Shown: positions 6,341 to 13,834 of the stretch, piece after piece
Layout of the letters: each line of letters starts with the position of its first letter
Position numbering within the stretch: the stretch's first letter is position 1
DNA from: a virus
Reading direction: 5' to 3' (one strand)
IMG/VR virus record: IMGVR_UViG_3300013009_000019
Coordinates: 1 to 31,013 of that record
DNA: 31,013 nucleotides
The notes under the pieces: generated by a model
What the model was told of the DNA's origin: nothing
Seen by the model: the letters and a program-made list of their open reading frames with translations, nothing else
The model's database searches: none
Made by a program: the position numbers and the translations under genes

Positions 6341-7885
6341 TCACAGGATGTTCGGCTCGCCGCTCGCCACGTTGCAGAGGACCGCCATGCTACCCGGGAA
6401 GTAGTTCTTGAACGTCTCGATCGCGCGCACTTCGAGGTCGTACCGCGGACCGCCGAGCGGGCCATCCTGGCGAGCCATCGCGTACTCGATCTGCTGGTAC
6501 TCCTGTTGCGTCTCCACCTCGAGGACGTTTGCCACCTGGTTGTTCGGGTATGGCAGCGCCTCGGTGATGATGACGATGGTGCCCGGCGGAAGGTGCGGCA
6601 TGACCTCGATCTCGATGGGCTGGTTCGGCATGATCGGGTTCGTGTACTCGACGACCGCGTAACCAGCCCGCAGATTGCGCCGCGCCGTTGGGTCATTCGC
6701 ATCCACGATGGCGTAGGTGCCGCCGCCACCATTCCCCGACTTCACGATGCCCGCGGTGATGTCATTCATCTGTTCACCCGAGACCAGGATCCGCGTCGGC
6801 GACAGCTGCACCTTGTCCCAGATGCGGACCAGCATCTCGTCAATCTCGACGATGCGGCCGGCAGACGCCGTGAGCTTCTGGCCGTCGAGCGACTTGAAAA
6901 GCGCTCCGAGCGGCGTTGCTCCAGGCGTGCCCGGCGAGACGAGTGTGCCGTTCAAGTACCATCCAGACAGCGTCGCCAACAGCCCGTTGAACGTGTTCGG
7001 GTCGGCCGAAGCGTCCACCCAAGCATTCCCCCACGGCGTCGGAGGTGCCAAGTCAGGCAGTTGCGGAGGCTGGTTGTCCGCCGTCGGGATGCTCGTGATG
7101 AGCACGCTGTTGACCACCGTTGTCGTGTAGTACCAGTAGGTCGTACCGTCCGTCGAAACGTACCAGTCATACGCCACGACACCGGCCAGTTTGGGGTTGA
7201 AATTGCCGAACCCATCGGTTGCAGGCACGATAGCCGACACCGAACCGGTGTTGTTGTCGGAAGCCACCTGCACCTGCGCGTTCTCGGACGGCAGCGAACC
7301 ACCGCCGAAGTAATAGCACTCGTGGTTTCGCGCACGCACCCGGACGTGCACAGTCGTGCCGCCCGGGATCGAACCTCCCGCGCTGTTCGCGGTCAGCACC
7401 GGAACGGGCGGTTGCGGGGTGCTGAAGTTCTGCGCGCCCAGGAGCATTCGGTCCTCCTCGATCATGAGCGCGTACAGGAGATTGATGCCCGCCGTCGCAC
7501 GCAGATCCTCGAAGCCTTGCGCAAGCATCTGAGCATCCATGCTCACCGTGTCGCCGAGCGCGATCGGATAGTAGCCGCTCTGGAAGTCCAGCTCTTCCGT
7601 CGTTACACGCGGACCCGCCTGGCCAAACCCGACACTCGGGCGCTGGCGCGTGGCGTTGATGCGCGTGATGGCCTTCCAGTGTGCAGCCTGCGAACCTACG
7701 GCGGCTTTCTTGCGAAAAATGCGGTTGCGGAACGGCGACCAGACCGGAAACAGCTTTTTCGACGGGGCCTCAAGTTCGTAACCCGTCAGGCCCAGCCCCA
7801 CTGTATACCCTTGCGACAGGGCCTTTTTGACGTCCGGCTTGATCATCGCGATCGTCTCAGCCGTGATATCCATGATGTTCGGCAT
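6341..7885 (-). CDS. Major capsid protein with an inserted beta-rich (Ig/Fn3-like) domain
   Basis: The chosen start is ATG 7885 because GGGAGG lies seven bases upstream; an in-frame upstream GTG/ATG lacks that spacing. The protein is 514 aa. The N-terminal arm (MPNIMDITAETIAMIK) and residues 90-150, including DFQSGYYPIALGDTVSMDA and helical EDLRATAGINLLYALM, resemble HK97-fold capsid subunits, as do the C-terminal segments LVSGEQMNDITA and IEIEVMPHLPPG. Residues about 155-285 are a Thr/Ser/Val/Pro-rich beta insertion with VHVRVRARNHE and YDWYVSTDGTTYWYYT, resembling an Ig or Fn3 fold. Such insertions often project from the capsid surface. The gene follows the protease and scaffold genes and is preceded by a terminator. 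The HK97-fold assignment comes from pattern and context. Confidence 0.82.
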   Translation of the reverse strand: MPNIMDITAETIAMIKPDVKKALSQGYTVGLGLTGYELEAPSKKLFPVWSPFRNRIFRKKAAVGSQAAHWKAITRINATRQRPSVGFGQAGPRVTTEELDFQSGYYPIALGDTVSMDAQMLAQGFEDLRATAGINLLYALMIEEDRMLLGAQNFSTPQPPVPVLTANSAGGSIPGGTTVHVRVRARNHECYYFGGGSLPSENAQVQVASDNNTGSVSAIVPATDGFGNFNPKLAGVVAYDWYVSTDGTTYWYYTTTVVNSVLITSIPTADNQPPQLPDLAPPTPWGNAWVDASADPNTFNGLLATLSGWYLNGTLVSPGTPGATPLGALFKSLDGQKLTASAGRIVEIDEMLVRIWDKVQLSPTRILVSGEQMNDITAGIVKSGNGGGGTYAIVDANDPTARRNLRAGYAVVEYTNPIMPNQPIEIEVMPHLPPGTIVIITEALPYPNNQVANVLEVETQQEYQQIEYAMARQDGPLGGPRYDLEVRAIETFKNYFPGSMAVLCNVASGEPNIL

Positions 7886-7907
7886 CGGAATACCTCCCTT
7901 GACCATG

Positions 7908-7929
7908 AAAAAAGCGCCTCATCGGCGCT
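7908..7929 (-). terminator. Rho-independent terminator between scaffold and capsid genes
   Basis: On the coding strand AGCGCC-GATGA-GGCGCT is followed by a run of six T residues. It lies 15 bases after the scaffold stop and 23 bases before the capsid start, so it is inside a cotranscribed run. It would lower readthrough into the capsid gene unless antitermination or a separate promoter operates, or it could mark a processed or stabilised 3' end. Confidence 0.8.
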
Positions 7930-7944
7930 GCGCCTTTGGATGTC

Positions 7945-9375
7945 TTACTTCTGTGCCGCTGGGTGCAGCCTGCGCGCGGCCTCGCGGCTCAGAATGTCGC
8001 GTAAATACGGGCTCTGGACCTGATTCATGGCCTGCTCCAAGACCCTGCTGTCTGTAAGGTCCGGCGCATCGCCTTTGCGGACCAGGTAGTAGTCGTGTGC
8101 ATTCGCTGCACCTCGCAACATCGGGCCTCCGGGCATCGGCTGATTCTCGAGCGCTTGGACCCGCTCCTCCAGCGATTTGATGACCTTCGCTGCTTCGAGC
8201 AACTCCCCGGCGCTCTTCGCCAGCGTCGTCAAGCCGGTTGCCTCCAATGCCTTGATGACAGCTTCCGCCGCAGGACTCTCACCCGCGGCGGACTTCACTG
8301 CGCGACCTTTCTGCGCGTCATCCTCCGCAGGCTTTTCGGGTTTGCGGGCCTTCGCGGTGTCATCCTCACCCGTCGGATCTTCGTCCGGACGGTCCTCGTC
8401 CTCGTCGCAGATCCCCATCGACTTGCACGTGTCGTGGAAGTGCTGGATGGACTTAAAGCCAGCGGCATTCGCGATGTGCGTCATGGCCTGATGGACTTTC
8501 TGCATGTTGGCCTTGCTCATCACGCGGCCCGCTTTAGTCACGCTGTTTGCCACCGTGGTCTCCCCTCCCTTGTCTTCTGCCTCAGCCTGCTCCACCAACA
8601 GAGCCCCCGCCAGTTCTTTCAGCGCAAACGCCAAGGCGTCGAGCACAGCCTCAAGCGCCTGGACTTGATCCCAGTCGTCCGGGTCCGCCGTGACAGCCTC
8701 AGCCTTCTCTCGATCGCGGATCGCTTCCACCACACTCTGCGCCTGCATTACGGCGTCGACCGCCCGCTGCATGAGGTCGACGTCAGCCTGTTCCCACGCG
8801 GCCGACCCTGGGGTGGCAGCGTCATCGGGATCGCCCGCCGCTTTCTTCGCCTCTCCCTTGTCACCCTGGTTGTTGGGCGTGACGATCTTGCCATCTTCGT
8901 ATTTGTAGCCTTCGCCCAGGAGCTTGTTGGCGGCATTGGCAATGCGCTTACCGATAATCGCCCACTCCTCCGTCGTGTAACCCCCGGCCTCACGCTGACC
9001 GTCTTGGTTGAAATAGGCCACCGCAGCCCGGATGTGGCTCTCATCGATGGGATAGGCGTAGTTTACCGGGTCGGCGTACTGCTCGGGATCCGTCGGCTTG
9101 CCCTTGGGCGGTGTCAAATGCCCCTTACCGTCCTTGAACTCGATCCCGTACTTCTTGGCGCGTTCTTCGGCCTGCTCGTGCAATTTGTCCCGATCCGCCT
9201 TCCAAACACCGTCTTCTTGCGCTTTCGCCAACAGCTCGTCCAAGCTCGGCCCCTCCTTTCCGTCGAGAGCCTTCACCACGAGGAATCGCATGCCCGTGGC
9301 GGGCTCCGTCACCGCATCCACGCGGTCAATGTCCATGTCGAACATTTCCTGCACTTCATCCCCCGACTTCCGCAT
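7945..9375 (-). CDS. Probable capsid scaffolding protein (476 aa)
   Basis: It starts at ATG 9375 with AAAGGGGG about nine bases upstream, seven bases after the protease gene. The N-terminus contains MDIDRVDAVTEPATGMRFLVV, the pattern seen at the start of XkdF-like proteins (aspartate, valine, E-P-A, then strand). The middle (residues 150-360) is acidic, Ala/Glu/Asp-rich and helical, followed by a predicted coiled coil (LAKSAGELLEAAKVIKSLEE, then RVQALEN). The end is a basic helix containing DILSREAARRLHPAAQK. Long acidic helical proteins with a basic C-terminal helix, encoded between protease and major capsid genes, are classic scaffolds. A separate fold around KVHQAMTHIANAAGFKSIQH may form a small domain. 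Removal by the adjacent protease is inferred. Confidence 0.6.
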   Translation of the reverse strand: MRKSGDEVQEMFDMDIDRVDAVTEPATGMRFLVVKALDGKEGPSLDELLAKAQEDGVWKADRDKLHEQAEERAKKYGIEFKDGKGHLTPPKGKPTDPEQYADPVNYAYPIDESHIRAAVAYFNQDGQREAGGYTTEEWAIIGKRIANAANKLLGEGYKYEDGKIVTPNNQGDKGEAKKAAGDPDDAATPGSAAWEQADVDLMQRAVDAVMQAQSVVEAIRDREKAEAVTADPDDWDQVQALEAVLDALAFALKELAGALLVEQAEAEDKGGETTVANSVTKAGRVMSKANMQKVHQAMTHIANAAGFKSIQHFHDTCKSMGICDEDEDRPDEDPTGEDDTAKARKPEKPAEDDAQKGRAVKSAAGESPAAEAVIKALEATGLTTLAKSAGELLEAAKVIKSLEERVQALENQPMPGGPMLRGAANAHDYYLVRKGDAPDLTDSRVLEQAMNQVQSPYLRDILSREAARRLHPAAQK

Positions 9376-9381
9376 CCGTCA

Positions 9382-9780
9382 TCACCCCCTTTCCGGTTGT
9401 ACCTCAGCCGGTTTACGGAACGCGTCGCCCTGGATGCTGTAGCCCGTGAGTACACCACGCTTGATGAGTTGCCATGCAGCATCGTCCCACACGACCCCAA
9501 GCAACCAGTCGCCAGCCTTGACCACCTGGCCGTTCACTTCCCAGTCCGGCCCCCGATAGATGTACGACTCGACCGGGATACCGTGGCCCTCGGTGCCGTC
9601 CTGGTGCTGGATGCCAATTTTCCGGTGCTTCGCGAGCCACGTCCATGCGGTTTTCTCCAACTCCTCCGGCGTGGTGAACTCTCCATGAGCGTCAACCTTG
9701 TTCGCCGGATACGCGATCCCAAGCGTGTAGTGCTGTTCCTCAGCTGCCTTCATCACACCGTAGCGCGCCATATCCAACAC
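9382..9780 (-). CDS. XkdF-like prohead protease (132 aa)
   Basis: The ORF starts at GTG 9780; a second possible start is ATG 9771. It contains the features of the XkdF family: YTLGIAYPANKVDAHGEFTT, then a helix (PEELEKTAWTWL), GIQHQDGTEG with the candidate catalytic His, IPVESYIYRGPDWEVNG, then GDWLLGVVW and LTGYSIQGDAFRKP. The family includes B. subtilis PBSX XkdF and is thought to be a serine protease maturing the prohead. Here the protease is a separate short gene followed by the scaffold gene, rather than one long fused polypeptide. The gene lies just after a terminator, so its expression must come from readthrough or an unseen promoter. Confidence 0.75.
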   Translation of the reverse strand: MLDMARYGVMKAAEEQHYTLGIAYPANKVDAHGEFTTPEELEKTAWTWLAKHRKIGIQHQDGTEGHGIPVESYIYRGPDWEVNGQVVKAGDWLLGVVWDDAAWQLIKRGVLTGYSIQGDAFRKPAEVQPERG

Positions 9781-9802
9781 GCATCACCTCGCCTTCGGGC
9801 AT

Positions 9803-9831
9803 AAAAAAGGCGCCAACCGTTCGGCTGACGC
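9803..9831 (-). terminator. Rho-independent terminator between the small Cys gene and the protease gene
   Basis: The coding strand carries GCGTCAGCC-GAAC-GGTTGGCGC, nine pairs including G-U pairs, followed at once by six T residues. It lies 20 bases after the stop of the preceding gene and 22 bases before the protease start, so it divides the late operon into packaging/portal genes and capsid/tail genes. Confidence 0.8.
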
Positions 9832-9851
9832 TCTCGATGATTTTGCTTCCG

Positions 9852-10091
9852 TCATGGGTTCGAACGCGCCCGCTCCAACAACCGCCAATGATTCTTCACG
9901 GCCCGCTCGCCGTCTGCATCCGCCTCGAACCGGATACCGCGATCGCCTGGATACGCGTCTCTGTGGTCGACCTTCCATCGCAAAATTTCTTCCGGTATGC
10001 CATCCGGGTACGCGGCACACCGCCATTCGCGCGGGATACCGTCTTGCCTCACATGGCGGCAGAAGTAACACTGTGGCGGCGCTTTGATCAC
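9852..10091 (-). CDS. Small Cys-rich, probably zinc-binding phage protein (79 aa)
   Basis: The preferred start is GTG 10091, which forms a four-base GTGA overlap with the MuF-zincin gene and has AAAGGTGG eight bases upstream; GTG 10103 is an alternative. The N-terminus has CYFCRHVRQDG, then WRCAAYPDGIPEEIL, then an aspartate/His segment (DHRDAYPGDRGIRFE). Proteins with a CxxC, a later Cys and a DHRxPYPGDxGIRFE-like end are recurrent in siphoviruses immediately after the MuF-type head gene. I know of no established function. Because it directly follows a possible toxin domain, an immunity role is conceivable, but homologues after toxin-free MuF genes argue against assuming it. Confidence 0.65.
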   Translation of the reverse strand: MIKAPPQCYFCRHVRQDGIPREWRCAAYPDGIPEEILRWKVDHRDAYPGDRGIRFEADADGERAVKNHWRLLERARSNP

Positions 10092-11938
10092 GCCATGTCC
10101 CACCTTTCGGCATCCTCTCGGATCCGCTGCTTCTGGTCATCCGGCGCCACGCGCATCGCACGCCATTGACCCTGCATGTACAGTCTACCAGGCGTCACGT
10201 GCTCCAGCAGCCACGCGACGGCCGCAACCGCGGGATGATCGTCCATGGATTTGCCTTGCTGGACAAGCATCTCGTACTGCGCGAAAGCCTCTGCGAAGGC
10301 TTCGCTGGCATCCGTTGCGGCGTACTGACTGATGGGACGCGCCAGCATCATCTCAGTCAATCTTCGCTCCGTCTCGGAGACCAGACCGTACCCAGCGGCC
10401 GTCACGAACGGCTCGAAGGCGTAGCCCTGTCGGCCGATGTTCTGCAGCCACCACTGCACCTGGTGCCCGAACTCGTGTGTTAGCACGTAAGCAGGATTGC
10501 TTGCCGCCTCGGGCGCGAGCCACCCCTTCTGGGCGAGCCCCTTAAGGTCATTCCGCAAGAGCTTGGGATCGCCCAGAAACTTTGGATTCAGCCAGATCTG
10601 GCCGATGGGCCCCGCGAACGCGTAAGCTTCCTCCTTCGCATCCTCAGGTATCTCGTACTGAATCTGTTCCCCGAGATGGTCCGTGTACTGCCCGATGTAC
10701 GTCACCGTCTTCGCCACGTACGGATAGCGCGTGAACAGCCGGTCGATCTCCTTGACCAGCGGCGCGAGCAGTTCTGGATGGACGTCTCGGAGGTCCGTCA
10801 CCAGGTCCGGATACTTGTTCTTGAGCCACGCCTCGGCCTCTGCAGGCATCATGAATTTGTCTGGCGGCTCCATCGACTCTTTCCGGTAGCGCACGTTGTC
10901 ATCAATAACAGGAAGAAAATGCCTTGAGCAGTGCGGATGCCCAAGCGGATTCGCCTCCGCCTCGGCTAGCGTCCATTTTGCGTGGTTGACCGGGCGGCAG
11001 ATTTCGTCCTGCGTGCCGTCAATCACTTCGACCATGGAGAAACCGGCCTCGCGCAAGCTCGAGATTTGCCCTCGATTGTACGCGAACGCCGCCTCGGTGC
11101 GAGCAATGCGGCGCGCCCGCCAGTCGGACATGTACGGGAAGCCGATGCGCCCCGCGTCATCGACCAGCAGGTCTGCAACCTCCTGCCACGTCTTGCCCTC
11201 TTGCAGTCGCTGCTGAATCCACGCATTCAGCTTCAGACGCGTGGTGGAGTCCACACGCATCTTTGGGTCTTTCGCAGGGACCAGCGTGCCGTCCGGGTTG
11301 ACGTGCATCCCCACGAGCTCCCCCGCGCGCTGCCGAGCAAAGTATCGGGCTTTCGGACTCACCGCATCCCACGTCAGACTGATTTCGGCCTGCCGCAGCC
11401 CGTCCCACGTTTGCGCCGCGCCGCGCCGAAACGCATCCTCGAGAATCTGCTGCGTCTGCGGCATCAAGACCTCGTACCATGGCGTCCAGTCGTACTCGTC
11501 CATGGCCTGCTGCACGGCCTGTTGAATCGTCTTGTCGTCTGGGATCGACGGCTGCTTCCCGAGAATGCCCTTGATCTTCTGGGCCTCCTGCACGAAGAAG
11601 TCGTGAATGGCGTGGTACAGGAAGTCGCTTGTGACTTGCAGCGCCGCCTTGCGGTCGTCCGGGTTGACCCAGACGTAGCGGCTTCCGATTCTCGCGCGTG
11701 GGTCTTCCTTTCGCCGCAGAATGCGCTCGTCGAACGGGTCGAGCGGCTCATCTGGCCAGTGAAGCGACGGCGGCCCGAGTGGAGCCTGCGAGACAGCCTC
11801 AACTGCGCCAGCCTCCTGAGGCAGCGTTCCCGCCTCGGCTGGCGGTGTCGTACCGGACTCAGCTGCATCACTCGAGGCGTCAGACGCATCGCTCTTCTCG
11901 CCGCCCTGAGCCTTTGCTACGCGGCCCGGGCGGCTCAC
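10088..11938 (-). CDS. MuF-type head morphogenesis protein fused to a C-terminal zincin (HEFGH) domain
   Basis: The GTG start at 11938 overlaps the portal stop (GTGA). The protein has 616 residues. Residues 1-60 are a low-complexity acidic N-terminus. Residues 90-345 carry the MuF region: the helical YMSDWRARRIARTEAAFAYNRG, then IDGTQDEICRPVNHA and NPLGHPHCSRHFLPV. From about residue 360 to the end lies a second domain with YVLTHEFGHQVQWW (HExxH-type, residues 488-492) and a downstream acidic helix SEAFAEAFAQYE (about 545-556) that could supply the third zinc ligand. This is the arrangement of MuF proteins with C-terminal effector domains. MuF proteins bind portal and DNA inside the head and can be ejected with DNA. 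The zincin might be a delivered effector or a maturation protease. The family calls are firm; the role is open. Confidence 0.85.
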   Translation of the reverse strand: MSRPGRVAKAQGGEKSDASDASSDAAESGTTPPAEAGTLPQEAGAVEAVSQAPLGPPSLHWPDEPLDPFDERILRRKEDPRARIGSRYVWVNPDDRKAALQVTSDFLYHAIHDFFVQEAQKIKGILGKQPSIPDDKTIQQAVQQAMDEYDWTPWYEVLMPQTQQILEDAFRRGAAQTWDGLRQAEISLTWDAVSPKARYFARQRAGELVGMHVNPDGTLVPAKDPKMRVDSTTRLKLNAWIQQRLQEGKTWQEVADLLVDDAGRIGFPYMSDWRARRIARTEAAFAYNRGQISSLREAGFSMVEVIDGTQDEICRPVNHAKWTLAEAEANPLGHPHCSRHFLPVIDDNVRYRKESMEPPDKFMMPAEAEAWLKNKYPDLVTDLRDVHPELLAPLVKEIDRLFTRYPYVAKTVTYIGQYTDHLGEQIQYEIPEDAKEEAYAFAGPIGQIWLNPKFLGDPKLLRNDLKGLAQKGWLAPEAASNPAYVLTHEFGHQVQWWLQNIGRQGYAFEPFVTAAGYGLVSETERRLTEMMLARPISQYAATDASEAFAEAFAQYEMLVQQGKSMDDHPAVAAVAWLLEHVTPGRLYMQGQWRAMRVAPDDQKQRIREDAERWDMA

Positions 11939-13830
11939 CAGAAAAAAGGACCCGCGAACGCCTGATCCACAGCGCCCACCGTCTTGGCGTCCTTCAGTCG
12001 CTCCCAGATCTCGTCGTGCAGTTCATCGGGCAGGATATCGGACTCGAATTGTCGGGGCGCCTTGCCCTGCTTCACCCGCCGCCGACTGTTCTGCTTCCAT
12101 CGCTTGAGCTCAGCCAGGATGGCCGCATCATCAGGCACCGCGAACTTCTGGACGTCCTCCCCCGCTGCGGACTCTGGCTCCTTGGTGTCATTCCCGATCG
12201 GCGTCTCCGCGGTCTCCGTCGGCGCATCATGCGACTGCACCTGCTGGTTTGCTTGGTCGATCGCTTGCTGCGCCTCGTCCACAGCCGCTTGCGCAAACGG
12301 CGGCAGGTCGCCTCCCTGTTGCCCCGGTTCCTGGATGGACACATTCGCGTTCGGTACGAGGACGGTGCCTCGCATCTGGTACATGCCCGCATATTCCGCG
12401 GGAATCCAAGCCTGCGGGATGTACTTCCCGATTTGGTCCAGCGGTACCGGTCCCCAGTTGGTGACGACCATGCGCGGAATCGGGTTGTCAGGATCGGGCT
12501 CGAGCCCGAGCACGTTCTTGCGCACCTCATCGACCGACTCCGCACCCATCTCGACGAAAATCTTGTGGGCCTGCGCCTCGAGCAGCTTGTCCTCCTTCTC
12601 GGCCAGGTTGAACTGAAACTTGAGCGGATAGCCAAAGTGCTCCTGGATAATCCGCGTGTAGATGCCCTCGAGGTATTTCACCAGCGGCTCCAGCGAGGCG
12701 CGGTACATGATGTCTTCCTGCGTCTCGCCCACGGAGCGGTTGCTGTCGCCCGTGAATCCGATCTCGTCTGGCGTCACCTTGAAGGCCGCGCACGTCTTGC
12801 GCAACAGAAACTCCGGGAACGTCGGGTCGAAGTTCGCCGTCTTTGCTGGAACCGGGTCCGCGCCGGCCGGAATCCACTTCACCTTGTGCTTCCACGCCTG
12901 GTCTCCCGTCATGAAGTTGTCCCAGAGCTCCTGCCACTTGCGCAGTTGCTCGGGGCTCGACAAATCCGGCGGCGCCTTCATGAAGGTGTCGGGCACTGTC
13001 CCCTCCGTGAAGTACATCAGGAAGTGCCACTGCCACCGGATGTCCGTGTTGATCGTCAGCATCAACCACTCGATAGGCGGGAAACCATATGGCGTATGCG
13101 ACCGCGCGCGGAAGGGATGATAGATGAGCTCGTCGCGCGACAGCCACACTGCTGGCACACCCTGCACGAACTGCACGTAAGCAGGCGCGGGCGGCGACGG
13201 GATACGTCCGTGAAAGTCAATCAGCGGTGCTATCGTCGTGCCGTCCACAATCTCGAGCGCCCCGAGCTTCCCCGCGCGCGTTTTGCGGATGTAGATTGCG
13301 CCCGCGTCGAACGACAGCACGTCGTCCAGGAACATCTGCTGCCACGAATCGAACGGGGTGACGCCGTCCGGCTTGCTGAAGAACTTGCGGACTTCGCGGA
13401 TCTGGTCCGACACATCCTCATCGCCGCCCACAGAGTCATCCGGCACAATGGACCAGTCGAGACCGCGGATCTCGTCCTCCCGGCGCTCGATGCACAGACG
13501 TGCCACATCGTACGTCTCGATGATGTCTCGCATTGTCTCGAAACTCATCTTTGTCTCGACCGACCGCGGCCGCGTGGCGATGTTGTACCCCGTGGTGTAG
13601 TCCCATTGGCGCGGCTCTTCGCCCCACGGGAAGAGCTGATTCAGCGGCCGACCGGGTGCAAACGCACCACCCGTGTCCATGCCCTGCTCACGCATGGCCT
13701 GCTCTACGTTCGGGGGCACCTGCGCCCCCCCAAGCGTGGTCGAACTGCCACCTACACTTCGCACGTCGTTCGGAGCAAGGCTTTGCGCAGCTTTAATGAG
13801 CACCTGGCTCACGCGCTCTCGAATCCCCAT
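11935..13830 (-). CDS. Portal protein (631 aa)
   Basis: ATG 13830 (MGIRERVSQ) is chosen because AGGAGGTGA precedes it at ideal spacing and the large terminase ends five bases before; an upstream in-frame GTG/ATG to 13920 lies inside the terminase gene. Portal features include SFETMRDIIETYDVARLCIE, then a DxDW-like LDWSIVPDD, PYGFPPIEWLM and KVTPDEIGFTG with IMYRASLEPLVKYLEGI, which forms the clip-to-wing pattern of phage portals. The C-terminal 120 residues are Gln/Pro/Glu-rich. The portal forms the dodecameric DNA channel at one capsid vertex and docks terminase. The position between terminase and the MuF gene is standard. Confidence in the family is high; the exact portal subfamily is not claimed. 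Confidence 0.9.
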   Translation of the reverse strand: MGIRERVSQVLIKAAQSLAPNDVRSVGGSSTTLGGAQVPPNVEQAMREQGMDTGGAFAPGRPLNQLFPWGEEPRQWDYTTGYNIATRPRSVETKMSFETMRDIIETYDVARLCIERREDEIRGLDWSIVPDDSVGGDEDVSDQIREVRKFFSKPDGVTPFDSWQQMFLDDVLSFDAGAIYIRKTRAGKLGALEIVDGTTIAPLIDFHGRIPSPPAPAYVQFVQGVPAVWLSRDELIYHPFRARSHTPYGFPPIEWLMLTINTDIRWQWHFLMYFTEGTVPDTFMKAPPDLSSPEQLRKWQELWDNFMTGDQAWKHKVKWIPAGADPVPAKTANFDPTFPEFLLRKTCAAFKVTPDEIGFTGDSNRSVGETQEDIMYRASLEPLVKYLEGIYTRIIQEHFGYPLKFQFNLAEKEDKLLEAQAHKIFVEMGAESVDEVRKNVLGLEPDPDNPIPRMVVTNWGPVPLDQIGKYIPQAWIPAEYAGMYQMRGTVLVPNANVSIQEPGQQGGDLPPFAQAAVDEAQQAIDQANQQVQSHDAPTETAETPIGNDTKEPESAAGEDVQKFAVPDDAAILAELKRWKQNSRRRVKQGKAPRQFESDILPDELHDEIWERLKDAKTVGAVDQAFAGPFFW

Positions 13831-13834
13831 GCCG

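Noticed and set aside
5918-8023. Plus-strand ORF of 701 codons opposite the capsid and connector genes
   Set aside because: Same composition-driven shadow; it crosses several real gene boundaries and a terminator.
8095-9804. Plus-strand ORF of 569 codons opposite scaffold and protease
   Set aside because: Antisense shadow; the minus strand has good starts and recognisable products.
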